Origin: DATKWV01 sp035529405 | GTDB lineage: Bacteria; Planctomycetota; Phycisphaerae; Sedimentisphaerales; Anaerobacaceae | NCBI GenBank assembly: GCA_035529405.1 | Contig: DATKWV010000021.1 | Coordinates: 1-6,661, forward strand | Length of the DNA stretch: 6,661 nucleotides | Direction: 5' to 3' | Shown: piece after piece, positions 1-5,312 of the stretch | How the letters are laid out: each line of letters begins with the position of its first letter | How positions within the stretch are numbered: the stretch's first letter is position 1 | Notes under the pieces: generated by a model | Database searches by the model: none | Seen by the model: only the letters and a program-made list of their open reading frames with translations | Told to the model about the DNA's origin: nothing | Position numbers and translations under genes: made by a program

Positions 1-1130
1 ATTTCTTCTCGCAATTTTCCGGCCACCGTTGCCACGGCGTGAAAAACGGTCGGATAGCTTTCTATCGTTCTCGGCTGAACGACCCTTCTGGTTCCGGGTT
101 TGCAGATTCTGGCAATGTCGTTGCGCTCGAGGTCGATTATCATATTCAGTTCCGCCTGTTCTTTTTGACTTTGGGCAAGCTGGTTGAAGTTTTCCGCGTT
201 GACCCGGCCGGCATAAGCGTTATTCTGTGCGGTATTGCCTACTCGCGGGCGCGTACCTTTGATGGGTTTTGTGCTTATTGTGCCGTCGGCTATTGTTACA
301 AACATTTCAGGCGAGGCGCTGACAATACAAAAATCGCCGGCATCGATATACGCCGCGTAAGGACTGGGATTGTAGTAATTCTGCCAGTGGAACAGGTCTA
401 TGGGATTTGCGGCGTAATCGCATTCGAATCGCTGGGAGAAATTGACCTGATAGACATCGCCGTCGTAAATATATCGTTTTATCTTTTCGGCCATCCGCAG
501 GTAGTACTCGGTATTCATATTGCATCGCGGCTGTGAAAGGTCAACATCGTTGAGGTCGCAGGCCGGCGGCTTCGGGAGATTGATGTTGTTCGCCTGTTTG
601 AGCAGTTTTTCCAGGGATGTCAGTTTCTCAAGGGGCTTTTCGGTATCGTTGGGCATCTGCAGGGCGATTAGCCAAACTGTTTTCTCGAGATGGTCGTAGG
701 CGATAACGCGGTCATAAAAACACAACCGTATCAGCGGCAAACCCAGGTCGTCTATCGCTGTTTGAGGAAGCTGTTCGATATACCTGCCAAGTTCGTAGCT
801 GAAATACCCGGCCCAGCCGCCCGTGAAAATACCTTTGGGCAGCCCATCTTTGCACCGGCTGTGCAGGCGGTATTTTTCGATGGCCTGCTGTAATTTTGTG
901 AAGGGGTCTTTTTGGCCCGGACCAAATTCGAATACCTCTACAGGCCAGGCCGTCCAGCAGGTAAATCTGCCTGCATCAGCGACAGCGGCATTTCCGCCGA
1001 GAATTGCGCAGAACCCCTGGCGGGAAAATAAGTGGCTTAGAGCCGGCAGGTTTACCGGGCCGGGGATTTTTCTGTAGTGCAATTTGCAGAAGGTACGGTT
1101 TCCGGTTTCAACGAGGGTATGCGTGTTCAT
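1..1130 (-). CDS. pabB: Aminodeoxychorismate synthase component I (PabB-type chorismate-binding enzyme), 3' end beyond the window
   Basis: Reading the minus strand from the ATG at 1130 gives an uninterrupted frame of 376 codons that runs off the window edge, so the C-terminus is missing. PabB aminates chorismate to 4-amino-4-deoxychorismate in the cytoplasm, the first committed step to p-aminobenzoate and folate. Visible family blocks are GGWAGYFSYELG (residues 104-115), IYDGDVYQVNFSQRF (221-235), NPSPYAAYID (254-263), SASPEMF (271-277), STKPIKGTRPR (286-296) and ELNMIIDLERNDIARICKPG (327-346). The lysine of PIKGT (K291) matches the nucleophilic lysine typical of PabB; anthranilate synthase TrpE has alanine there, so PabB is preferred. 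The ATG overlaps the deoC stop by four bases (ATGA), implying translational coupling; a weak GCAGG lies upstream inside deoC. Whether a PabC (lyase) domain is fused at the C-terminus cannot be seen. No frameshift was found. Confidence 0.9.
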   Translation of the reverse strand, partial: MNTHTLVETGNRTFCKLHYRKIPGPVNLPALSHLFSRQGFCAILGGNAAVADAGRFTCWTAWPVEVFEFGPGQKDPFTKLQQAIEKYRLHSRCKDGLPKGIFTGGWAGYFSYELGRYIEQLPQTAIDDLGLPLIRLCFYDRVIAYDHLEKTVWLIALQMPNDTEKPLEKLTSLEKLLKQANNINLPKPPACDLNDVDLSQPRCNMNTEYYLRMAEKIKRYIYDGDVYQVNFSQRFECDYAANPIDLFHWQNYYNPSPYAAYIDAGDFCIVSASPEMFVTIADGTISTKPIKGTRPRVGNTAQNNAYAGRVNAENFNQLAQSQKEQAELNMIIDLERNDIARICKPGTRRVVQPRTIESYPTVFHAVATVAGKLREE

Positions 1131-1831
1131 TGAAGTTGGCCTGCTTTGAACTGGTTCATTATTTCGACCGCGGAGCTTGTACCGATTCGCTCGGCGCCGG
1201 CGTTTAACATTTCGAGCACATCGGCGGCGGTTTTGATGCCGCCTGCTGCTTTTATTTTACAGCCGGGCGCGCTTTGTTTCATCAACATAACGTCCTCGAC
1301 AGTTGCTCCACCGGCCGGATTCAGGCCGGTGCTTGTTTTTAGAAAATCGACTCCGCACTGCTGCGCAATTTCGCAGGCGAAGATTTTCTGCTCTCTTGTA
1401 AGAGCAGCAGATTCGATTATTACCTTCAATATGACAGGGGGTCTCATCGACCTGCAGACCTTCAGCACGGCCTTTAACTGGTTTAACAGGTAGTGTCTGT
1501 CCGGCTCGATTATGGCGGCCAGGTCGGCGACCATATCAATCTCGTCGGCACCGTCGAATACAGCCTGCCGGGCCGCGGCAACTTTAACGCTTGTGGCGTC
1601 GGCACCCAGCGGCAGGCTTATCACGCTGCCGACTTTTACATTTGAGCGGTGCAATTGTTCGGCTATGAAACCTGTCCATCTGCCGTTGGCGCAGACCGTG
1701 TGAAATTTCCAGGCCAGCGCCTCCTGACAGAGGCGGGTAATTTGTTGTTTGGTTGCAAGGCCGTCAAGCAGCGTATGGTCGATTAGACCGGCTAATTCGC
1801 CGGCGGATAACTGTACACCCATTTCGGACAT
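1127..1831 (-). CDS. deoC: Deoxyribose-phosphate aldolase (DERA)
   Basis: The 234-residue protein has the usual length for bacterial DeoC, a cytoplasmic class I aldolase that splits 2-deoxyribose 5-phosphate into acetaldehyde and glyceraldehyde 3-phosphate during deoxynucleoside catabolism. Signatures in order are IDHTLL (17-22), VCANG (46-50), ISLPLGADAT (71-80), GADEIDMV (94-101, with D99), ILKVIIE (134-140), DFLKTSTGLNPAGGAT (162-177, with K165 as Schiff-base lysine) and KIKAAGGIKT (192-201, with K194 as the second active-site lysine). All catalytic positions appear intact. The start is the ATG at 1831; a second in-frame ATG at 1822 is possible, and neither has a strong ribosome binding site. 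It lies 40 bases after hicA and overlaps the pabB start by four bases. No promoter of its own was recognised. Confidence 0.97.
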   Translation of the reverse strand: MSEMGVQLSAGELAGLIDHTLLDGLATKQQITRLCQEALAWKFHTVCANGRWTGFIAEQLHRSNVKVGSVISLPLGADATSVKVAAARQAVFDGADEIDMVADLAAIIEPDRHYLLNQLKAVLKVCRSMRPPVILKVIIESAALTREQKIFACEIAQQCGVDFLKTSTGLNPAGGATVEDVMLMKQSAPGCKIKAAGGIKTAADVLEMLNAGAERIGTSSAVEIMNQFKAGQLQ

Positions 1832-1871
1832 CGTATTTCACTTATAGCGGCTGCTTTACTGATAGTGAGCT

Positions 1872-2114
1872 TTATGCCTTTTTGTAAGCCTGCAGGAAAT
1901 CATTCTTTGTAATTCCAGACTGGGTGCAGATTGTTCTTAAAGTAGAGGCTTTTATCTTCGGGTGATTCGGCATAGTCAAAGGAGTTTTACTTCCATCGGA
2001 GTTTTCACGCAGCATCGAGATGTGCTGTTGTTGCCTTACGATTCGAAAGCCCAGCTGTTCCAGCGCCTTTACCACCTTGCGTTTAGGTGCGTCGATGGGA
2101 AACTTTGCACTCAA
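1872..2114 (-). CDS. hicA: HicA-family toxin (mRNA interferase), TTG start
   Basis: This 80-residue basic protein matches the HicA/YcfA double-stranded-RNA-binding-like fold. HicA toxins cleave mRNAs and are held inactive by HicB. Visible features are KVVKALEQLGFRIVRQQQHI (13-32) and a C-terminal block MPNHPKIKASTLRTICTQSG (48-67), matching the usual pattern of a proline-histidine turn followed by a conserved TLR-I helix. The conserved catalytic histidine is H31, but the normal GSH triad context reads QQH. The start codon is TTG, not ATG: an AGGAG at 2122-2126 sits seven bases upstream, and the resulting N-terminus has the family length. The gene overlaps hicB by four bases (TTGA), so antitoxin is translated first and toxin translation is probably coupled to it. 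Activity is inferred from family; the altered GS residues might affect it. Confidence 0.86.
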   Translation of the reverse strand: MSAKFPIDAPKRKVVKALEQLGFRIVRQQQHISMLRENSDGSKTPLTMPNHPKIKASTLRTICTQSGITKNDFLQAYKKA

Positions 2115-2335
2115 ACTTCGACTCCTGTTTCGGCAACAAAGGCTTCGATAATTCGTGGTTCAACGTCTAATACATCTTTCCCGAAGGTCTGAACGTGAAA
2201 AAGAATGGCGGACTTTACATCGGAAAGCGCTTCTTCATAGCTGTTACCCTGCCCCACAACCACGCCCTTAAGCCCTAGCGGATACGCTACATAACCGTCG
2301 GGGTGCTTTTCAACGACGATTTTGAACTGTTTCAT
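2111..2335 (-). CDS. hicB: HicB-family antitoxin, short form
   Basis: The 74-residue protein matches the N-terminal domain of HicB antitoxins, a partial RNase-H-like fold that binds and blocks HicA. Typical elements are the opening strand FKIVVEKHPDGYVAYPLGL (4-22), a glycine turn VVVGQGNSYEEALSDVKSAI (25-44) and a helix leading to the C-terminus. No helix-turn-helix or ribbon-helix-helix DNA-binding domain follows, unlike longer HicB proteins, so autoregulation through HicB itself is doubtful. The frame can be extended upstream to a TTG at 2362, but the ATG at 2335 is chosen because GAAGGA (2342-2347) lies six bases before it and would otherwise be coding. The gene precedes hicA, and a good promoter lies just upstream (2361-2390). 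The gene order is antitoxin then toxin, the reverse of the classical hicAB arrangement. Confidence 0.87.
   Translation of the reverse strand: MKQFKIVVEKHPDGYVAYPLGLKGVVVGQGNSYEEALSDVKSAILFHVQTFGKDVLDVEPRIIEAFVAETGVEV
2122..2126 (-). promoter_or_regulatory. Ribosome binding site for hicA (decides the TTG start)
   Basis: The minus strand reads AGGAG here, inside the last codons of hicB, seven bases before the TTG at 2114. It is one of the best Shine-Dalgarno matches in the window and supports initiation at the non-ATG codon, with translation of the toxin following that of the antitoxin. Confidence 0.75.
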
Positions 2336-2341
2336 AACAAA

Positions 2342-2347
2342 TCCTTC
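2342..2347 (-). promoter_or_regulatory. Ribosome binding site for hicB (decides the ATG start)
   Basis: The minus strand reads GAAGGA, with AAGGA six bases before the ATG at 2335. This spacing favours the shorter 74-residue HicB over an upstream TTG start at 2362, which would also lie at the inferred promoter -10 box. Confidence 0.75.
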
Positions 2348-2360
2348 ATTTTTAAGCAAC

Positions 2361-2390
2361 AATATAAATCAAAACTGACGTCTTTGTCAA
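2361..2390 (-). promoter_or_regulatory. Sigma70-like promoter of hicBA
   Basis: On the minus strand a perfect -35 box TTGACA (2390-2385) is followed after 18 bases by TATATT (2366-2361), a five-of-six match to the -10 consensus. Transcription would start near 2354, giving a leader of about 20 bases that contains the hicB ribosome binding site. The spacer contains the palindrome GACGTC (2377-2382), and TGACG occurs at 2376-2380 and again at 2392-2396, a possible operator. The -35 box lies nine bases beyond the stop codon of the upstream gene, so the toxin-antitoxin pair can be expressed independently of it. Confidence 0.6.
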
Positions 2391-2398
2391 GTGACGGC

Positions 2399-3526
2399 TC
2401 AGAATTCCGACTTGCGTGTCGAGCCGGCTGAGGGGGGCGGTTTTTTTACGTATCCTTTCTGCCTGAAGAATTCCACCGCCCCGTCAATGTCAGCAAAGAC
2501 CTTTGTAGCGGTCTGCGTAACAAAAACCGAAGGCGGCTGTTTTGCGCTCCAGATGACATAAACCTCTTTGGCCGCTTCGTGAGCATGCTGCAGTTCTCTT
2601 TCGACACCGCTGGATATGGCTGCTCGACCGTCATCGAGCACGGGTATAAAGCTTATTATCATGTCCGACTGGTCGATGAGCATAAAATCACGGGCGTATA
2701 TCTGGCTGTTAATGTCCCGTTCGATTTGCCGAACCTCGTTCAAAGCCAGCCGAACAGTATGTCCCAGCGCCGTTACTTCAACAAAATCCCTGCCGTTGTC
2801 CAGCGCCTGCTGTGCGTACTGCGGCAGGCAGGACTCCTCCAAATCAGCGGGGTCGAAACAGGTCAGGCAGTTTTTTATTGACCGGCGAAATCCGTTTATT
2901 TTTTCCTGCACCTTTTTAAGGTCCGCCACGTGCGTCATCGGAAAACTTAAATAAGCCTTTTTGCAGTGTTTTTCAAACATAAGCCTGTAGAATGTTTCGG
3001 TGGTGTCCTTTTCAAAGCCTCCGCGCGCAAGGCAGTAAAGCTTTGCATTTTCCTTAACGCCGTTGCGCAGCATTTCGGTACAGATAAGCTCTTCCTCGCG
3101 CCAGACAATCAAGTCCTTGAGGCTGTGTTCCATGCAGTGCTGGTTTGTCAGTCTTGCGTGCAAAGCGGCCACGCCGTCAATCAGGCATACGTACATATCG
3201 GCGTTGAGCTTGCGCATCTGGTCGAAATCAACTGCAGGAAAAAGGCCGTGCCGCCACCGGAAAGTGGCATGGGTATTGACTATGAGGTTGGCTGCTGTGC
3301 GGGCTTTTGCGATGATGTCTTTGAAGACACTGCGGCGCAGAGAATTTAATCTTTTGATGGGTACGTCGAGGATTTTTCCGGCACCGATATCAGTGGCTTC
3401 GGCGTACATTTGCTCGCCGACATTGCATAAAAACAGGTCTTTGCCCCTGGCAGCGGCTAACCGACGCAGGTTTTCGAGATAGCCCTTCTTGTCCAGCCCC
3501 ACCATTCCGGTGACAACTACTATCAT
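2399..3526 (-). CDS. Two-domain protein: archaeal adenylate-kinase-like (AdkA) P-loop domain fused to a nucleoside 2-deoxyribosyltransferase/Rcl-like domain
   Basis: The 375-residue protein has no recognised name. Residues 1-187 follow the archaeal AdkA pattern: the strand MIVVVTG, a P-loop position GMVGLDKKG (7-15), FLCNVGEQMYAEA (32-44, like the VNFGTAMFDVA block), IKRLNSLRRSVFKDI (57-71), LIVNTHATFRWRHGLFPAV (81-99, like the VDTHST segment) and LNADMYVCLID (107-117). The Walker A is degenerate: aspartate replaces the last glycine and lysine replaces Ser/Thr (DKK instead of GKT), so ATP hydrolysis is uncertain. Residues 189-360 resemble nucleoside 2-deoxyribosyltransferases: the opening strand AYLSFPMTHV (191-200), LIDQSDMIISFIPVLDDG (283-300) and SSGVERELQHAHEA (305-318), where E311 aligns with the catalytic glutamate of the family GxxYELGxA motif, then EVYVIW. 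The tail KKPPPSAGSTRKSEF looks disordered. It starts 44 bases after prfA with no obvious ribosome binding site. It may act on nucleotides; no function is proven. Confidence 0.88.
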   Translation of the reverse strand: MIVVVTGMVGLDKKGYLENLRRLAAARGKDLFLCNVGEQMYAEATDIGAGKILDVPIKRLNSLRRSVFKDIIAKARTAANLIVNTHATFRWRHGLFPAVDFDQMRKLNADMYVCLIDGVAALHARLTNQHCMEHSLKDLIVWREEELICTEMLRNGVKENAKLYCLARGGFEKDTTETFYRLMFEKHCKKAYLSFPMTHVADLKKVQEKINGFRRSIKNCLTCFDPADLEESCLPQYAQQALDNGRDFVEVTALGHTVRLALNEVRQIERDINSQIYARDFMLIDQSDMIISFIPVLDDGRAAISSGVERELQHAHEAAKEVYVIWSAKQPPSVFVTQTATKVFADIDGAVEFFRQKGYVKKPPPSAGSTRKSEF

Positions 3527-3570
3527 GATATTGGCCGTGCTTTGTAACGAAGATAGTTCAGTATTTGCAG

Positions 3571-4659
3571 TTAAAGGTTCTTGAGCTTCTGCTGACGGTG
3601 ATATTGCTGCAGTGCGGCAATAATTTCACCGATATCGCCGGCCATTATCTTGTCCAGGTTGTAAATCGACAAGTTAATTCTATGGTCGGTAAGCCGGTTT
3701 TGCGGGAAATTATACGTACGTATCTTGTCGGACCTGTCGCCCGAACCAATCATTATTTTTCGCTCCAGGTCCCGCTGGGTCCGTTTGCGGCTTTGGTGGT
3801 ATTCGTAAATTCTGCTTCTTAAAATGCGCCAGGCCTTTGCACGGTTTTTATGCTGGCTTTTTTCCTCTCTCATGCTGACGGTAATACCGGTGGGGATGTG
3901 CTCGAGTTTAATTGCGCTGTTGAGCTTGTTGACGCTTTGCCCCCCGGGCCCGCCGGACCTGCTGACATGCTCAAGGACATCGCTGGCGTTAATTTCTATA
4001 TCTATTTCCTCGGGCTCGGCAAGTACCGCAACGGTTGCAGCGGAGGTATGAATTCGGCCCTGGGATTCGGTCTCGGGCACTCTCTGGACCCTGTGGCCTC
4101 CGCCCTCATAGCGCAGTTCGGACCATACACCCGGGCCTTTTATACTGAAGATAGCCTCGCGAAACCCGCCCTTTTCAGTGCTGTGCAACCCCAGCGGCTC
4201 GACCTTCCATCTGCGCGCCTGTGCAAATCTGACATACATATTGTATAAATCACGGGCAAACAAGGCCGCTTCCTCCCCGCCGGTACCGGCACGTATTTCC
4301 ATTATTACTGCATCGCTGTGCACTTCGTCGGCAGCCAGTAAACTATTCCCGAGCTGCTCAAGCAGGGCGGCGCTTTTGCTGTCCAGCTGCGCAATTTCCT
4401 CTGTTGCCAGCGTTTTAACATCCGCCTCAGCGGTGGCGTCTTCGAGTATTTCTTTTGTGTTGTCTATTTCCGCCTGTATTTTTTTATATTCGGCATAGCA
4501 GGCGACAATGCCGCGCAGTCTGCCCTTTTCCCTGCTCAATTGGGTGACTTTTGCGATATCGGCTGCGATTTCAGGGTCGGAAATCTGTTTTTCCATCTGG
4601 CTGTAGTTATGCTGAATTTCTTCGAGCTTTGTTAATAATGTGTCTTTTTCCTCGCTCAT
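3571..4659 (-). CDS. prfA: Peptide chain release factor 1 (RF1)
   Basis: The 362-residue protein is full length for RF1, which recognises UAA and UAG stop codons in the ribosomal A site and triggers peptide release. An N-terminal helical domain (about 1-110) is followed by the codon-recognition region HRVQRVPETESQGRIHTSAA (189-208), where PET (195-197) occupies the RF1 PxT tripeptide position; RF2 would carry SPF. The catalytic GGQ is in RSGGPGGQSVNKLNSAIK (234-251; Q241), the glutamine normally methylated by PrmC. The signature RTYNFPQNRLTDHRI is near the C-terminus. The start at 4659 is ATG; the ribosome binding site is weak. A terminator separates it from rpmE upstream, so it probably has its own promoter in the 4660-4708 gap, although none was clearly seen. 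The frequent partner prmC is absent from this window. Confidence 0.98.
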   Translation of the reverse strand: MSEEKDTLLTKLEEIQHNYSQMEKQISDPEIAADIAKVTQLSREKGRLRGIVACYAEYKKIQAEIDNTKEILEDATAEADVKTLATEEIAQLDSKSAALLEQLGNSLLAADEVHSDAVIMEIRAGTGGEEAALFARDLYNMYVRFAQARRWKVEPLGLHSTEKGGFREAIFSIKGPGVWSELRYEGGGHRVQRVPETESQGRIHTSAATVAVLAEPEEIDIEINASDVLEHVSRSGGPGGQSVNKLNSAIKLEHIPTGITVSMREEKSQHKNRAKAWRILRSRIYEYHQSRKRTQRDLERKIMIGSGDRSDKIRTYNFPQNRLTDHRINLSIYNLDKIMAGDIGEIIAALQQYHRQQKLKNL

Positions 4660-4708
4660 TGGTATTATCCACTACTTAGTATTGCATTTACGCAGTCCAG
4701 TCATCAAT

Positions 4709-4746
4709 AAAAAACTCCGAAGCGGATTCATTATGCTCGCGGAGTT
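4709..4746 (-). terminator. Intrinsic terminator after rpmE
   Basis: On the minus strand AACTCCG (4746-4740) pairs perfectly with CGGAGTT (4719-4713); the stem is followed at once by a run of T (TTTTTT at 4714-4709, overlapping the stem end). The 20-base loop can pair further, AGC with GCT. It lies about 24 bases after the rpmE stop codon and 50 bases before the prfA start, so it should end the rpmE transcript. Confidence 0.72.
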
Positions 4747-4769
4747 GGAATTGTACGCTGAAAAAGCAG

Positions 4770-5003
4770 CTATTGATGTGGTTTTTGGGGGCTTTTCTTA
4801 AAGTAATCTGTGCCGTATTTCTTCTGGAATCTTTCTATCCGGCCTGCGGTATCGACATATTTCTGTTTGCCGGTATAGAAGGGGTGGCACATAGAGCAGA
4901 TTTCTGCGTGTATTTCCTTGGCGGTGCTGTTGGTTTCGAAAGTATTGCCGCAGCCGCAGCGCACCACCACTTTGTGATATTCAGGATGTATGTCTTTTTT
5001 CAT
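4770..5003 (-). CDS. rpmE: 50S ribosomal protein L31, zinc-binding type
   Basis: The 77-residue basic protein matches L31, a late-assembling 50S subunit protein at the bridge to the 30S subunit. It opens MKKDIHPEYHKVVVRC and carries C16 and C18 in RCGCGNTFETNST and C36 and C39 in EICSMCHPFYTGKQK, the four cysteines of the zinc-containing form, followed by VDTAGRIERFQKKYG (50-64). Cysteine-free paralogues (type B) are made during zinc shortage, so this copy is the zinc-replete version. The start is ATG at 5003 with a modest GGA upstream. rpmE next to prfA is a widely conserved bacterial arrangement. It likely has its own promoter (5039-5066) and is closed by the terminator at 4709-4746. Confidence 0.97.
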   Translation of the reverse strand: MKKDIHPEYHKVVVRCGCGNTFETNSTAKEIHAEICSMCHPFYTGKQKYVDTAGRIERFQKKYGTDYFKKSPQKPHQ

Positions 5004-5038
5004 AATATCCGGTTCCCAGCTACTAAACTATCTATCAT

Positions 5039-5066
5039 ATTTTAATCATATCGGCAGGTTTGGCAA
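5039..5066 (-). promoter_or_regulatory. Candidate sigma70-like promoter of rpmE
   Basis: On the minus strand TTGCCA (5066-5061) and TAAAAT (5044-5039) are separated by 16 bases. Both are near matches to -35 and -10 consensus. The predicted start site near 5032 would give a leader of roughly 29 bases before the rpmE ATG. TATGAT-like sequences nearby (around 5034-5050) make the exact -10 box uncertain. Confidence 0.42.
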
Positions 5067-5123
5067 CAGCAATTTTTGAAACTTTTGATTTTTCAGGCCG
5101 TTTTCCACAAAACCCGCTTCAAG

Positions 5124-5155
5124 CCAAATCCGGCCCGCCGGATAATAATTATTGG
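5124..5155. repeat. Nested inverted repeat between divergent genes
   Basis: ATCCGG (5128-5133) and CCGGAT (5138-5143) are perfect inverted copies around a 4-base centre. They are directly followed by the ten-base palindrome AATAATTATT (5144-5153), and an outer CCAA (5124-5127) pairs with TTGG (5152-5155). No T-run follows on either strand, so it is more like an operator or RNA structure than a terminator. Its role is unknown. Confidence 0.4.
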
Positions 5156-5312
5156 ACAAAGCAACACCGACAGTCGGTAAATTCAGGCTCAAAATCCGCT
5201 TTTTAGCCCGAAAAGGCCTTATTTTATACAAAGATATGAAGCTGTGTTTGTTATCAATCGATAATAGTTCCGAGGAAGAGGCGTTTTCCGGGCCTGGATG
5301 TGAGGTTTTTCA

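Larger units (their letters stand above)
5004..5312. other. Divergent intergenic region between rpmE and the TIM-barrel gene
   Basis: About 309 bases hold no convincing gene. They contain the rpmE promoter candidate on the minus strand, a nested inverted repeat (5124-5155), and the ribosome binding site TGAGG (5301-5305) of the plus-strand gene at 5313. A minus-strand frame from a TTG at 5231 to 5046 has no family resemblance and no ribosome binding site. No clear plus-strand promoter was recognised, although AT-rich sequence around 5221-5240 could serve. Confidence 0.6.

Noticed and set aside
39..536. Plus-strand 165-codon open frame
   Set aside because: It is antisense to the pabB frame, which carries clear family motifs throughout; the plus-strand product resembles nothing.
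1..1130. Anthranilate synthase TrpE instead of PabB
   Set aside because: The PIKGT motif carries the lysine typical of PabB, where TrpE has alanine.
1838..1868. Inverted repeat TCACTTAT/ATAGTGA between hicA and deoC as a terminator
   Set aside because: The pairing is imperfect and no T-run follows on the minus strand; it is too weak to call.
2336..2362. Longer HicB starting at TTG 2362
   Set aside because: It would put the ribosome binding site GAAGGA inside the coding region and begin within the -10 box; the ATG at 2335 is better supported.
3571..4659. Release factor 2 (prfB)
   Set aside because: The recognition position reads PET in the context RVPETESQGRIHTSA, typical of RF1; no SPF and no programmed frameshift near the start.
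5046..5231. Minus-strand 61-codon frame before rpmE
   Set aside because: It starts with TTG without a ribosome binding site, covers the rpmE promoter candidate and shows no recognisable domain.
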